Notes: generated from the letters alone by a model not told the origin. 64,000 nt of DNA from Leptothoe spongobia TAU-MAC 1115 (GCF_018739885.1 NZ_JADOES010000006.1:95958-159957), one strand, 5' to 3'. Numbered from the stretch's first letter, positions 52,623-62,599 are shown. Numbers and translations are program-made.

Positions 52623-52708
52623 TATGGTTCACCGAGTTTTCCCAGTAAATCAGAATAGCATCCCTCACCCTAAATCCCTCTCCCCGAGGGAGAGGGACTT
52701 TGATGGGT

Positions 52709-52948
52709 TTAAACAACCTGTTCGATTTCGGCAATTTCGGGGATAAATTCGCGGAGGCGACGCTCGATGCCCATGCGCAGGGTCATGGCAGAGCTGGGGC
52801 AGGAACCGCAGGCACCCTGGAGACGAAGTTTGACCACGGGACCGTCGATGTCAACCAGCTCAACGTTGCCGCCATCGGCCATGAGATAGGGACGGAGCTC
52901 GTCAAGTACTTTTTCTACGTTGTCGTTGGTTAGGGCTAGGGTTTCCAT
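52709..52948 (-). CDS. NifU-like iron-sulfur scaffold protein (NfuA C-domain type)
   Basis: 79 residues consisting only of the NifU C-terminal domain: [26 protein letters not shown]...[27 protein letters not shown], with the cluster-binding CxxC in GACGSCPSS. In cyanobacteria this short Nfu protein is a main scaffold delivering clusters, including those of photosystem I. Monocistronic, between serS and the WD40 gene. Confidence 0.93.
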   Translation of the reverse strand: METLALTNDNVEKVLDELRPYLMADGGNVELVDIDGPVVKLRLQGACGSCPSSAMTLRMGIERRLREFIPEIAEIEQVV

Positions 52949-53057
52949 AGTGTTGGTTGATACCAGAAGGATTTAAACAGCTACTTCAATAGTAGCTTTT
53001 GAGTAGAGAAGCTTGGCTTTAAGTTCTTCTATAGGTGGTATGGAGGTGAAGCAACTC

Positions 53058-54005
53058 CTAACGCATCAGCTGCCAACACCGAATCTGTCCTGACCAATCA
53101 CCGCTAATGAGAGTGCGGTTGTCAGGGGCAAAGACGGCGGACCAGACCCCGCTTGCATGACCTTCAAGGATGTCAAGGAGTTTGCGGGTGGTCATGTTCC
53201 AAATGCGGATTGTGCGATCGCGACTGGCCGTAGCCAATAGCTTGCCATCGGCACTAAAGCTAACACTATTGACACCGCCGTTATGGGCATCGAACTCCCC
53301 CATAAAGCGACCGTCCCGCAGACGCCAAAACATCACTTTTTGATCGGCTCCACCACTTACCAGTAATTCACCATCTGGGCTAATCGCAAGGGACACAATA
53401 TCGCCTGTGTGTCGCTGTAATCTACGGCGAATTTGACCAGTGGCCGCATCACAAATATTAATTTCCTGATCCTGAGTGCCAGTAATGAGGGTCTGGCCGT
53501 CGGGACTCAGGACGAGGGTACGAATCCAGTGCTGATGGGTTAACAGTGTTTCTTGTAATGTGCCAGTGGCGGCTGACCAACGCCGGACTGTTTTATCTTG
53601 GCTACCGGTATATATCCACTGACCATCAGGACTAAAGGCAACGGCCCGGACGCTATCAGTGTGACCTTTGAGTGTGGTCACCGGGTGAGCCTGTTCCAGG
53701 TGCCAAAGACAGACATTATTATCATTGCCACCGCTGACGATCAGCTGATCATCCAGGCTAATGGCCAATGCCCGCACCCAGCTGCTATGGCCTTGTAATG
53801 TGTGGTGTAGTTGCCCGTTCTCAAGGTTCCATAATTTAATTGATCGGTCCCCGCTGCCGCTGATGATATACCGACCTCGGCTATCCACTGTGATGGAACG
53901 GATCCAGCTATCGTGGGCATCAATTGCCTGAGTACAGTGCCATAGATGGCGACTCGGCGGTTGAGGTAAGGAGTTCACAGCCGCAGTTCTAGTAACTACA
54001 TACAT
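53058..54005 (-). CDS. WD40-repeat beta-propeller protein
   Basis: 315 residues forming seven WD40 repeats, e.g. HDSWIRSITVDSRGRYIISGSGDRSIKLWNL, HTDSVRAVAFSPDGQWIYTGSQDKTVRRW and HNGGVNSVSFSADGKLLATASRDRTIRIWN. No other domain and no signal peptide. Such proteins act as interaction platforms; the partners are unknown. The repeats are near-regular, suggesting a closed seven-bladed propeller. Confidence 0.88.
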   Translation of the reverse strand: MYVVTRTAAVNSLPQPPSRHLWHCTQAIDAHDSWIRSITVDSRGRYIISGSGDRSIKLWNLENGQLHHTLQGHSSWVRALAISLDDQLIVSGGNDNNVCLWHLEQAHPVTTLKGHTDSVRAVAFSPDGQWIYTGSQDKTVRRWSAATGTLQETLLTHQHWIRTLVLSPDGQTLITGTQDQEINICDAATGQIRRRLQRHTGDIVSLAISPDGELLVSGGADQKVMFWRLRDGRFMGEFDAHNGGVNSVSFSADGKLLATASRDRTIRIWNMTTRKLLDILEGHASGVWSAVFAPDNRTLISGDWSGQIRCWQLMR

Positions 54006-54165
54006 TAGTCAGACGTTATTTAATACTGGCATTGCAGTCTACCTCCGTAAATATCAGGATGACAGTCTGCAAAAACGTACAGTTAACAACGCGCGCTAGG
54101 TAGAGAATTCCCGATGACCTTAGCGGAAATTTTGAATTGTTGGGCTGGATTTCCGGACATGTAGA

Positions 54166-55383
54166 TTAGGCGATACTGCCGCGTTTTCGGGCTTCTTTAT
54201 AAGACGTGCCTACATTTTGTAGACCAGCACGAATCATTTGCTGTTCGAGGAGGGCAAAAAAACGGCTGCGATCGCCACCGCGCACCACCGCCTGATTATG
54301 GGCTTCTGCCAAGGTCACCGGATAGCCAAACCCCTTTTGTACCTGGGTTAGGGTCAGACTAAGGGCGGCATCAAACAGTTTTTTATCAGTCACTACCCAT
54401 TCAGGGAACTCCACACGGGCAATCTCAGCACCCACATGCACATGGCAGAAGTAGATCTGATGATGGTCGCCATAGAGCTGCAGAATATCGGCTGAGCTTT
54501 TGAACAATGGCCCTCGTTGACCAGGCTCTAGCAATGTGGCCCATAGGGTGACATCCCGTAGCGGTGAGAATACCTGGCAAGGGGCCCCATCGGTTTGCCC
54601 TTCACAATGCTTTTGGCAGTCCGGCTGATCGTGGGGGCAGCTTTGTAATCGCAGGAAGTTTAGGGCTTCACTGCTGCGTGAAGCGCTGAGATACCCCACC
54701 ATCGGCACCTGGGCATCGCGCAGCTGCTCCCACGCCGCCAGGATCGGGTCGAGGATTTGGTCCCTGGCTGGTGCCGGGAGCTGATCCAGAAACCAATAGA
54801 TTAACGAGCCATCGGTCATGGCCAAGGTGGGAACGGCAAGACGTTGTAAAAGGGACAGCTGCCGTGATTTTTTGCCCCGCCTTCCACTTACCTCTACACC
54901 TAACTCTGCCAAGACCACTGCCTCCGACACCGTCCGCCGATGGCCCATCCACTCCTCTGTGCGAATTCCCCATTGCCGCGAGGCATAGAGGTCTTCGGGG
55001 CGATAAATTACCTCGGGCTGGCTATCAAGTAGCGGAAAGCGGCTCTGGCCATAGTGCAGTACAACCCGACCGATATTGAGTAAATAGCAATAGGCAATTT
55101 CATGATGGCTGGGGTTGATTTGGGAGCCGTCGGTGGCAATAACGGTGTGGGCTGCTGGGGCAGGGTTGATGTTGACTCTGGTATCTAGCGGTTCAATCGG
55201 GACGGCGGCGGCGAAGCCCAGATTGTTAGTTTGAAGCTGCTCCACCAGGTGGGACTGCTGAAGGTGGGCCTGGTTTAGGAGTTGGGTTGCGATCGCAATC
55301 CTCACCTTAGCTGCTTCAGCCTCCTTGGCCAGGTGATGACTAATCCCCTGCATCTGCTGGGCAATTTTCGATAGATCCAGCAT
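54166..55383 (-). CDS. NurA-domain nuclease-like protein
   Basis: 405 residues. A helical N-terminus of about 70 residues precedes the NurA domain: AHTVIATDGSQINPSHHEIAYCYLLNIGRVVLHYG (first catalytic Asp in ATDGS), LAMTDGSLIYWFL (second acidic motif), and a C-terminal SLTLTQVQKGFGYPVTLAEAHNQAVVRGGDRSRFFALLEQQM. NurA acts in DNA end resection with HerA in archaea; cyanobacterial members are common but their partner is unclear. A Cys/His cluster (SCPHDQPDCQKHCEG) may bind metal. Eight bases after a HAD gene, in an operon. Confidence 0.8.
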   Translation of the reverse strand: MLDLSKIAQQMQGISHHLAKEAEAAKVRIAIATQLLNQAHLQQSHLVEQLQTNNLGFAAAVPIEPLDTRVNINPAPAAHTVIATDGSQINPSHHEIAYCYLLNIGRVVLHYGQSRFPLLDSQPEVIYRPEDLYASRQWGIRTEEWMGHRRTVSEAVVLAELGVEVSGRRGKKSRQLSLLQRLAVPTLAMTDGSLIYWFLDQLPAPARDQILDPILAAWEQLRDAQVPMVGYLSASRSSEALNFLRLQSCPHDQPDCQKHCEGQTDGAPCQVFSPLRDVTLWATLLEPGQRGPLFKSSADILQLYGDHHQIYFCHVHVGAEIARVEFPEWVVTDKKLFDAALSLTLTQVQKGFGYPVTLAEAHNQAVVRGGDRSRFFALLEQQMIRAGLQNVGTSYKEARKRGSIA

Positions 55384-55391
55384 GGATGTGC

Positions 55392-56168
55392 CTATTCCGT
55401 ATCGAACTTTTGTACTATCGAGTCTAACGATAGCAGATGAATTCGATTATCTTCCTGGGCTGCTTGACGTTCGGGTGCCAGATTGTAACCCCAGTCAGCG
55501 AGAAACAGCTCCACATGGTCTAAGTCAGACTGTTTTTTAACAGACTGGAGAGCTTTGATGCGGTCTTCGATAAACCAGAGGGTGGGATTTCGGGCATCGA
55601 TAGTGTGCTTGGCCGTTAACAACCGTAGGGTTTCATACTTGGGCCGTTTAACCTCTTTACCCAGAATCGTTTCCGGGGGCATGGTCACACCACTTTGTTT
55701 GAGTAGCTGTTGGATAAAGCGCCCCTCCTTGGTACTGACAATATAGGTGGGACGTTTTTCTAGAGACCTTTGTAGTATTGCCAGCATGTTGGCATAAAAC
55801 CGATGCTGGGCCAGCCAGTTATCCAAGTCGGTGGCAATCCAATGATCACGCTCGCCATCCAGCGTTTTGGCTGCCTCAGCTTTAGTGAGATTAGTTTCTT
55901 CTAAAAAAGGTAGGGCCAGCTCTGGCCAGCCCGCTATGATTTCCTCATCCGTTTTACCCGCAATCAAGGCCCTTAGCAGCATGGGCATTTCCCAACCAGT
56001 TTCAATCACAGGACGCAGCGGATAGAATTTTTCAGCTAAACCTGCAGGGGGTTCTAAAGTCTCTGGGGTGAACAGTTTGCCATAGGCCCGCCATGCTGTC
56101 TGAAAGTACTCAATCAGCCCATCGCAAATGACGCCATCAAAGTCAAAGGCCAGCACATCTGGTTGCAT
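55392..56168 (-). CDS. HAD-superfamily hydrolase
   Basis: 258 residues. Motif I LAFDFDGVICDG at about 5-16 provides the nucleophile and acid Asp, YIVSTKEGRFIQQLL fits motif II (Ser/Thr), ILGKEVKRPKYETLRLL gives the Lys, and LWFIEDRIKAL motif III. The cap region of about 100 residues is helical. Phosphatase on an unknown small substrate. Cotranscribed with the NurA gene; the association may point to nucleotide or DNA-end chemistry (speculative). Confidence 0.8.
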   Translation of the reverse strand: MQPDVLAFDFDGVICDGLIEYFQTAWRAYGKLFTPETLEPPAGLAEKFYPLRPVIETGWEMPMLLRALIAGKTDEEIIAGWPELALPFLEETNLTKAEAAKTLDGERDHWIATDLDNWLAQHRFYANMLAILQRSLEKRPTYIVSTKEGRFIQQLLKQSGVTMPPETILGKEVKRPKYETLRLLTAKHTIDARNPTLWFIEDRIKALQSVKKQSDLDHVELFLADWGYNLAPERQAAQEDNRIHLLSLDSIVQKFDTE

Positions 56169-56271
56169 GGTTGAATTTTCCGTCAGTTACTTTGCAACGA
56201 TACCGGAGGAGAGGGTTGGGAAAAATATCCGTTGGCTACAATATGAGGATTGTAGTGCTTGTGTCGCAACC

Positions 56272-56853
56272 ATGACCCCAGCTATCTCCGTTCGGCCCAT
56301 CACCCTGGAGCAGTATTTGAACCAGACCCAGGGTTTAGATGCACGATACGAGCTATTTAACGGTGCTTTGTTAGAAATGCCGCCAGAATCTGACGAAAAT
56401 AATGATATTGCCACTTATTTAATGTTTGAGCTGGCTAAGCACTTTCCCATCAAACGGTTAGCCCAGAAAAACACCGAAATTGAAGTGAGTGGTCAGCATG
56501 TGAGCTGTCGTATTCCTGATTTATTAGTTCATTCTGAAGGATCTAAAGCGGCCATCGCTGGGACTAAGCGAGCCACCATTACCCACGATATGCCGCCGCC
56601 GTTGCTGGTGGTGGAAGTGGTTTCCCCTGGTCAAGCCAATCGCGATCGCGACTATCGCTACAAGCACACCGAATATATGGCACGGGGCATTGCTGAATAT
56701 TGGATTGTGGATCCTGAACTGCGCCAGGTCACCGTCTGCCGCTGGGATAACGGCATGTATGAGGACAGGGTATTCGTCAAAGATGAGCACATTCAATCGA
56801 CGCTGATTCCAGAGTGGAAACTCAGTCCTGGTCAGATTTTAAGCGCTGATTAA
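56272..56853 (+). CDS. Uma2-family (DUF820) restriction-endonuclease-fold protein
   Basis: About 193 residues from ATG 56272; the frame is open upstream over the HAD gene start. Typical features: LEQYLNQTQGLDARYELFNGALLEMPPES, ISCRIPDLLV-like CRIPDLLVHSEGS, PPPLLVVEVVSPGQANRDRDYRYKHTEYMARGIAEYWIVDPE (catalytic Asp, Glu and Lys region of the PD-(D/E)xK fold). Uma2 genes are very numerous in cyanobacteria and their role is unknown. Divergent from the HAD-NurA pair. Confidence 0.88.
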   Translation: MTPAISVRPITLEQYLNQTQGLDARYELFNGALLEMPPESDENNDIATYLMFELAKHFPIKRLAQKNTEIEVSGQHVSCRIPDLLVHSEGSKAAIAGTKRATITHDMPPPLLVVEVVSPGQANRDRDYRYKHTEYMARGIAEYWIVDPELRQVTVCRWDNGMYEDRVFVKDEHIQSTLIPEWKLSPGQILSAD

Positions 56854-57055
56854 TGGTCTCATCAGTTAAAGACATGCACTTTCAATATGCTTACCAATAT
56901 GTTTTGAAGCACATTGGTAGAGCCGCCTCCAAAAATATTCATCAATGCGAATGATAATAGCCATTGCTCGCGCTCATTGAACTCAATTTTGATATTCATT
57001 TAGCCCAAACATTTCGAAGCTATCCGTGGTGTACGCTTGCCGAAACCAGGCTGCC

Positions 57056-57697
57056 CTATGTGTATTCAGCAACAAGAGTCCCTAAACGCATCAAAATCCT
57101 TAGGGTTTCACCCAATTCATGGCGACGTGGGAAAAGTGAAAATGTCCGTGAAGTATCGTATACCGGACTGTCTGGTTGACATAGCTTTAAAAAGACAAAC
57201 TCATCGCCGTTAGTGGCCATGCCATAGACAGGGTGCTCCGGCTGAGGACTAGCCAGCATGTAAGCCAAAAGCTGAGGCAACGCAGCGGGAACTGGAATGC
57301 TAGTGTGTTTTGATTCCACAACCATGATCCACAGATGTTCTTGGACGATGAGGGTATCAATAAATCCTCGGATAATTTCGTCGGGGTCTTCTAACTCCAG
57401 ACTGACCCCATAGGGCGACTTAAGTCGAAATGGTGGATCTAAAAAACCAGCTAATTCAAGCAAAGGGGACAGCACAACAGCATTGAATGTGCCCTCTAAC
57501 AGCAACCCCTCCGCCCGGTGGTAATCATATCGATTTTTTAGCCGCTCCACACCCAGTTGTTGGTCATTGGCCAACTGAGGTAGGTTAGTCAACCATTCAT
57601 TAAAAAAAGTGTCGTCGCTTGCTTGCTGGAGGCCAAACCGACTCTGTAAATCATTCAGAGTTTTAATATGATCTGTAACGCCAAGGACAGCAGTCAT
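57056..57697 (-). CDS. PD-(D/E)xK nuclease-like protein (type I restriction HsdR_N-like)
   Basis: 213 residues. The core motif GFIDTLIVQEHLWIMVVESKHTSIPVPAALPQLLAYML supplies Asp, Glu-x-Lys and the Gln of an HsdR-type N-terminal nuclease fold. It has no helicase domain and no methylase or specificity neighbours, so it is not a full type I system. Similar stand-alone genes are widespread in cyanobacteria. AGFLDPPFRLKSPYGVSLELED is another conserved stretch. Confidence 0.75.
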   Translation of the reverse strand: MTAVLGVTDHIKTLNDLQSRFGLQQASDDTFFNEWLTNLPQLANDQQLGVERLKNRYDYHRAEGLLLEGTFNAVVLSPLLELAGFLDPPFRLKSPYGVSLELEDPDEIIRGFIDTLIVQEHLWIMVVESKHTSIPVPAALPQLLAYMLASPQPEHPVYGMATNGDEFVFLKLCQPDSPVYDTSRTFSLFPRRHELGETLRILMRLGTLVAEYT

Positions 57698-57799
57698 AAA
57701 GCTCTATCAAGCAGCCATTTAATTAAGTTTAGCAATTGTCTTAACTGGTTGAGTTCTAGCGATGTGGCCACAGAGATGTGACCACACCATGACAAACAA

Positions 57800-59359
57800 C
57801 TAGAAGCGATCGCCAATCTTAAAAATGACCTGGGAGTCCCCTTCATCATTGAGGCCAAACTCAAGTCGTACAGCCCCGACAGAGGTCAATGCCCGCACCC
57901 CCAGACCATAGCCAAACCCATCGCCTGGCTTGTCGCGAGCCTCAGCCGGTTCACCAATGACATCGTCACCGGTTCCCAAGTCAGAAGCATAGTCAAAGAA
58001 TAGGGTACCGCCCACGTCAATATCGTCATCCAAGGCATTGAAGGAAAACATGGGAAAACGATACTCAGCCGTGGCTTGGACAAAGCTTTCTCCAGTACCC
58101 AGTTCTCCGGAGCTGTAGCCGCGAACGGAACTTGAGCCCCCCAGACTAAAGGCCTCATACGGAGGCGTATCGCCAATAATGGTACCGCCTTGTACATTCA
58201 ACACCAGGGTGCGAGGACCTGCGGTAAATCCAAACAAATTTAATGGCAAAAACTGGGTGTAGTTAGCGCTAAGACGATTGAACAGAATATCGGCATCGCC
58301 AATGGGAATGGACTGATCGGTGCCAAATAGAAACCGATACCCTTGGGTGGGATTATCCGCGTCATTTCGACGATCCAACTTACCGACAAGATTAATCGTT
58401 AGCAGGTCATCCTGACCACTATCACTGACCGTCAGCGAGTTACCCAACTCATCGTCATCAAACACATCGTTGGTAAACGCGTCATCTCTGATAGAAATAC
58501 GCTGGTAAGAAACCCCTAGAGCGGCTTCTAAATCAGGGGCTAAGGGACGAAAATACTCAACGCCTCCACCCAGACGATGCACCCAGGGATCATCCCCATT
58601 GGCCAGGTCTACTTCATTATCACCACCTTCAAATTCTGGCTCGATGCCACGCCGATTTTCAAAATTGAGACCGTAGCCTGAGCCATCCTGGAAAAACTGC
58701 CTGAAGTCAACTTCAGCCCCCAGGGTATTCTCCCCACCCAGCAAGCCAACGGTCAGCCGCTGATTATTATCACCGATATTATCGATTCCCCCATGCACCT
58801 TGATGGAAAATCCACGGGCACTATTGCTAGAGGGATTGACGGTAACGGGACGTAGAGGACCGGCAAGAGCCGTGGTTCGAGGTAAGCTGCCAAAGTCGTA
58901 AAAGAAAGAATTGGGTTTCTCGGCAGTTACCACCATGACGATCTGATCGGGCTCAGTGGCGGGCTCAAGGGTGAGCGTCACCCGCTCAGCCATCCCAGCA
59001 ATCCGGCTCAGATCCCCATGGGCCAGTTCCGGATCGTAACTATCTCCGGGCTGAAGTTGAAACTGCTTGATCATGCCAGCAACGTCTGGACTGCCCTCAG
59101 TGTCTTCTTCCGCATTCACCAACCGGATCTGAATATCGGCAATAATCTCGCCATTGCCCTGGGGTACCGTCAGTTCAGTCCTGGGGATATTAGCCGGAGA
59201 CAATTCGGTCTGTGTGACAGGCTCGGGCAAAGTCGGTCCATCTGCTGTTTGCCCCCAGGCAGTAGTCGTAAACCCCAGGGGGCTAGCAGTTAAACCTAAG
59301 GTTGTTACTAAAATCCATCTAACCTGGCAAGGTGAGAATAGCCGTGAATTTATTTTCAT
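57800..59359 (-). CDS. Omp85-family outer-membrane protein (BamA/TamA-like, short form)
   Basis: 519 residues. A signal peptide (VRWILVTTLGLTASPLGFTTTAWGQ) is followed by about 55 residues of linker, a single POTRA-like domain (about 65-150; IADIQIRLVNAEEDTEG...GDLSRIAGMAERVTLTLEPA) and a C-terminal barrel with FSLGGSSSVRGYSSGELGTGESFVQATAEYRFPMF (VRGY is the conserved lid-lock motif region) ending in VIFKIGDRF. Most cyanobacterial Omp85 proteins have three POTRA domains, so this is a reduced version. It may insert proteins or lipids into the outer membrane. Confidence 0.85.
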   Translation of the reverse strand: MKINSRLFSPCQVRWILVTTLGLTASPLGFTTTAWGQTADGPTLPEPVTQTELSPANIPRTELTVPQGNGEIIADIQIRLVNAEEDTEGSPDVAGMIKQFQLQPGDSYDPELAHGDLSRIAGMAERVTLTLEPATEPDQIVMVVTAEKPNSFFYDFGSLPRTTALAGPLRPVTVNPSSNSARGFSIKVHGGIDNIGDNNQRLTVGLLGGENTLGAEVDFRQFFQDGSGYGLNFENRRGIEPEFEGGDNEVDLANGDDPWVHRLGGGVEYFRPLAPDLEAALGVSYQRISIRDDAFTNDVFDDDELGNSLTVSDSGQDDLLTINLVGKLDRRNDADNPTQGYRFLFGTDQSIPIGDADILFNRLSANYTQFLPLNLFGFTAGPRTLVLNVQGGTIIGDTPPYEAFSLGGSSSVRGYSSGELGTGESFVQATAEYRFPMFSFNALDDDIDVGGTLFFDYASDLGTGDDVIGEPAEARDKPGDGFGYGLGVRALTSVGAVRLEFGLNDEGDSQVIFKIGDRF

Positions 59360-59682
59360 CAGTTTAAGAACGGCACAGCTTAAGCTTGAGAAAGGTTAAA
59401 GCGTTTACTGAAGCTATTGGATATTTAAGATAAACATACGTAAGGTATCACGTACGGATGCTCTCAGCACACGGAGGCCCTGCGCACAGGAGATACCCAA
59501 GGCCCCAGGGCGTAGAAGCACCTGATTCCAAACCCCACATCAATTTATATCAATGAATGCCACATCGCCTGCATCATCCCTAATTTTGGCCTAATTTGGG
59601 CTTAATTTGGGGCATCCCTAAATCAGCAACGGCACTGATGAAATCGAGGGTTAGAATGGGAAACGCTGGATAGGTAAGCCAC
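59360..59682. promoter_or_regulatory. Divergent region upstream of mnmG
   Basis: About 320 bases. Three near-identical tandem copies of an 11-mer, CTAATTTTGGC / CTAATTTGGG / CTTAATTTGGGG, lie at 59580-59612, about 70 bases before the mnmG ATG. They may bind a regulator or be slippage products. No gene. Confidence 0.35.
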
Positions 59683-61593
59683 ATGGGCAGCTCGGTAGAG
59701 TTTCTAGATGAATTTGATGTAATCGTGATTGGCGCGGGCCATGCGGGCTGTGAAGCAGCTTTGGCATCCGCACGGCTGGGGGCACGGACGATGCTGCTCA
59801 CCCTTAACCTGGACCGCATTGCCTGGCAGCCCTGTAACCCAGCGGTAGGTGGTCCGGCAAAATCACAGCTGACCCACGAAGTGGATGCCCTGGGGGGCGA
59901 GATTGGTAAAATGGCCGATCGCACCTATCTGCAAAAGCGAGTGCTCAATAATTCCCGTGGTCCAGCGGTGTGGGCGCTGCGAGCGCAAACCGATAAGCGA
60001 GAATATGCCGCCATCATGAAAACCATCGTGGAGAACCAGGAGAATCTGTTCCTGCGTGAAGGCATGGCAACAGATTTAGTCTTGGGTGACAACGATGATG
60101 TGATTGGGGTGCAAACCTACTTTGGCGTAACCTTTCGCTGTAAGTCAGTGATTCTCACCACGGGGACATTTCTGGGGGGGGTGATCTGGGTGGGCGACAA
60201 GTCTATGGCGGCTGGTCGCGCTGGTGAGTTTGCCGCTGTTGGTCTGACTGATACATTAAACCAACTAGGTTTTGAAACCGGACGATTGAAGACGGGGACC
60301 CCGGCCCGTGTGGATCGTCGCACGATCAATTTTGATGTGCTGGAGAAGCAACCCAGCGATACGGATGTACGGTGGTTTAGCTTTGACCCAGAGGTATGGG
60401 TGGAACGCGAGCCCATGGATTGTCATCTGACGCGCACCACGGCTGAGACCCATCGCATCATCCAAGAGAATCTCCACATGTCGCCCATCTACGGTGGCTG
60501 GGTCGATTCCAAGGGGCCACGCTACTGTCCGAGCATTGAGGACAAGATTGTTCGCTTTGCCGATAAAGAGAGTCATCAAATCTTTTTAGAGCCGGAAGGT
60601 CGTACGATTCCTGAGATTTATGTGCAGGGGTTTTCTACGGGCCTGCCCGAGACGATTCAGCGGGCCATGCTGCGCAGTCTGCCTGGGTTGGAAAACTGTG
60701 CCATGCTGCGTCCCGCCTATGCGGTGGAATATGACTATTTGCCTGCCACCCAGTGTTTCCCCACCCTGATGACTAAGAAGCTAGAGGGATTGTTTTGCGC
60801 GGGTCAAATTAACGGTACGACAGGGTATGAAGAGGCTGCGGCCCAAGGCTTTGTGGCTGGTGTTAACTCTGTGCGCTATGCCCGTGGAGAAGAGATGATC
60901 ATCTTTCCCCGTGAGGGCAGCTACATAGGCACGTTAATCGATGATCTATGTACCAAAGATTTACGGGAGCCCTACCGCATGCTCACATCTCGGTCGGAAT
61001 ATCGGTTGATTCTGCGGTCAGATAATGCGGATCAACGGCTGACGCCCCTGGGTCGAGAGATTGGCCTGATCGACGACCGGCGCTGGGAGCTGTATACCCG
61101 TAAGCAGGAAAATATTGCGGTGGAGAAAGAACGGCTGCACAGTACTCGGGTGAAGGCCCATGAGCCAGTGGGTCAGCAGATTGTGGCGGATACGGGGCAG
61201 AAAATCAAGGATGCGATCGCACTCGCCGATCTCCTCCGTCGCCCTAAGTTTCACTACCAGCACCTGGAGCAATACGGTCTCGGCAACCCCGAACTAACCC
61301 GCGCCGAAAAAGAAGGGGCTGAAATCGACATCAAATACTCCGGCTACATCCAGCGGCAGCAAAAACAAATTGACCAGGTAGCCAAGCAACAAAACCGTAA
61401 GCTACCCCAAAACATCGACTACATGACCATCGACACCCTATCCATGGAAGCCCGCGAAAAATTGATGTCGGTACAGCCCTTAACCGTGGGGCAGGCCACC
61501 CGCATTGGCGGCGTGAATCCAGCGGATATCAATGCTCTGCTGGTGCATCTGGAGATTAAAGAACGTCAGAAAGAAGCCTTAGCTAAAACCTAG
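59683..61593 (+). CDS. mnmG: tRNA uridine 5-carboxymethylaminomethyl modification enzyme MnmG
   Basis: 636 residues. FAD-binding [22 protein letters not shown] at about 16-37, [78 protein letters not shown], and a C-terminal [35 protein letters not shown] domain that contacts MnmE and tRNA. With MnmE it makes cmnm5-type wobble uridines. Length is normal. Confidence 0.97.
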   Translation: MGSSVEFLDEFDVIVIGAGHAGCEAALASARLGARTMLLTLNLDRIAWQPCNPAVGGPAKSQLTHEVDALGGEIGKMADRTYLQKRVLNNSRGPAVWALRAQTDKREYAAIMKTIVENQENLFLREGMATDLVLGDNDDVIGVQTYFGVTFRCKSVILTTGTFLGGVIWVGDKSMAAGRAGEFAAVGLTDTLNQLGFETGRLKTGTPARVDRRTINFDVLEKQPSDTDVRWFSFDPEVWVEREPMDCHLTRTTAETHRIIQENLHMSPIYGGWVDSKGPRYCPSIEDKIVRFADKESHQIFLEPEGRTIPEIYVQGFSTGLPETIQRAMLRSLPGLENCAMLRPAYAVEYDYLPATQCFPTLMTKKLEGLFCAGQINGTTGYEEAAAQGFVAGVNSVRYARGEEMIIFPREGSYIGTLIDDLCTKDLREPYRMLTSRSEYRLILRSDNADQRLTPLGREIGLIDDRRWELYTRKQENIAVEKERLHSTRVKAHEPVGQQIVADTGQKIKDAIALADLLRRPKFHYQHLEQYGLGNPELTRAEKEGAEIDIKYSGYIQRQQKQIDQVAKQQNRKLPQNIDYMTIDTLSMEAREKLMSVQPLTVGQATRIGGVNPADINALLVHLEIKERQKEALAKT

Positions 61594-61644
61594 GAATGTT
61601 CCATAGAAGGACTGTATTCCAATAATGTTGTTAGCATCCCGTCC

Positions 61645-61672
61645 GTAGGGGCATTGCATGCAATGCCCCTAC
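61645..61672. repeat. 28-nt perfect palindrome after mnmG
   Basis: Perfect palindrome centred on CATG (61657-61660); left arm GTAGGGGCATTGCA, right arm its complement. Same length and pattern as the 28-nt core at 22409-22436. Likely a dispersed cyanobacterial palindromic repeat. It lies 52 bases after the mnmG stop. Confidence 0.8.
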
Positions 61673-61680
61673 CAAAAAAC

Positions 61681-61707
61681 AAAAAAAGCGCTAGCCTAAG
61701 CCAGCGC
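61681..61707 (-). terminator. Rho-independent terminator of the 151-residue protein gene
   Basis: On the minus strand GCGCTGGC (61707-61700), loop TTAG, GCTAGCGC (61695-61688) is followed by seven T (61687-61681). Good stem with one G-U pair. Confidence 0.75.
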
Positions 61708-61757
61708 CAATCTATTGCGTACCTAACAAAACTAGGAGGGGAACATGCCCCATGACA

Positions 61758-62213
61758 CTAAGCAGCGGTCGAATCCACAATTACCTCAGTGGCGGCATCT
61801 TCAGTAACCACGGTGTGCACCTCAGTTTCCTGCTCAATAAGCCCGATGGCCTCTGCCTCTGCCTCTGCAGCCTCTGTCTGGCTAAACAATGTGGCCTTAA
61901 TGGCATCGATAATCGCCTGTAGCTTGAGCTTAAACCGAGCAATCACATCTTGCTCCTCATTAGCGGTATCCTGGGCGGCCTGTTTAGCACTGTGATAGGC
62001 TTCCTGGCCTTTTCCTTTAACCACTTCAACAGCATTACCGGCTAGGTCTTTAGCAAGGGGGCTGACAGTGCCAGCACCTTCTTTTACTTCAGTGACAGCG
62101 TCGGAGAAAGCAGCCTTGAGAATATCAGCAATCTTTTGAGTCCGGCGACCACCTTCTGATTTGATGGACTGAAAGTTTTCGTTGACTGCAGTTTGGGAAT
62201 TGGTATAAGTCAT
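61758..62213 (-). CDS. Small conserved cyanobacterial hypothetical protein
   Basis: 151 residues, amphipathic and helical. The N-terminus (NENFQSIKSEGGRRTQKIADILKAAFSDAVTEVKEGAGTVSPLAKDL) is a pattern I have seen in cyanobacterial hypothetical proteins; the middle has an apolipoprotein-like EVVKGKGQEAYHSAKQAAQDTANEEQ stretch and the end is Glu/Ala/Val-rich. No signal peptide or membrane segment. Possibly a membrane-surface or stress protein, without evidence. Followed by a good terminator. Confidence 0.7.
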   Translation of the reverse strand: MTYTNSQTAVNENFQSIKSEGGRRTQKIADILKAAFSDAVTEVKEGAGTVSPLAKDLAGNAVEVVKGKGQEAYHSAKQAAQDTANEEQDVIARFKLKLQAIIDAIKATLFSQTEAAEAEAEAIGLIEQETEVHTVVTEDAATEVIVDSTAA

Positions 62214-62269
62214 GATTCTGTGCCTAATTTAAATGAGTTGAACATTGAACACGCAAGCCGTCCACTGGA

Positions 62270-62599
62270 CTAGCCTACGGGGGCCGCCTCTACATCAACC
62301 ACCTGCTCAGTTGTGGTGGCGGCATCAGCGGAATTATTAGCAGCCTCTTGGTTCTTTTTCTTAGAGGCATTGACCTGTTCGAACAGGAGTTGGGACACTT
62401 CAGTGACTAGTAGGGTGGCAATGATGCCATCATCGAGCCAGCCAATGATTGGAAAAACATCAGGCGAGATATCGAAAGGACTAACGAGATATAGGAGGCT
62501 ACCAAAAACAACAAGCCAGCGATATTTAGAGTTGCGGATGGCGTTGCGGTACCAGGTACGTAGGCTTTCGATAATGGGTTGCTGTGCAGATGTCTTCAT
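62270..62599 (-). CDS. YkvA-family (DUF1232) membrane protein
   Basis: About 109 residues from ATG 62599 (GAGAG upstream; another ATG is at 62629). The DUF1232 core is YRWLVVFGSLLYLVSPFDISPDVFPIIGWLDDGIIATLLVTEVSQLLFEQ, with the conserved YL-x-SPFD-x-x-PD and DD motifs. The Ala/Thr-rich tail is low complexity. Function of the family is unknown. Same strand as, and 57 bases upstream of, the 151-residue gene; both could be one operon. Confidence 0.85.
   Translation of the reverse strand: MKTSAQQPIIESLRTWYRNAIRNSKYRWLVVFGSLLYLVSPFDISPDVFPIIGWLDDGIIATLLVTEVSQLLFEQVNASKKKNQEAANNSADAATTTEQVVDVEAAPVG

Noticed and set aside
57056..57697. Type I restriction-modification system
   Set aside because: Only an HsdR_N-like nuclease domain is present; no helicase, methylase or specificity gene is nearby.
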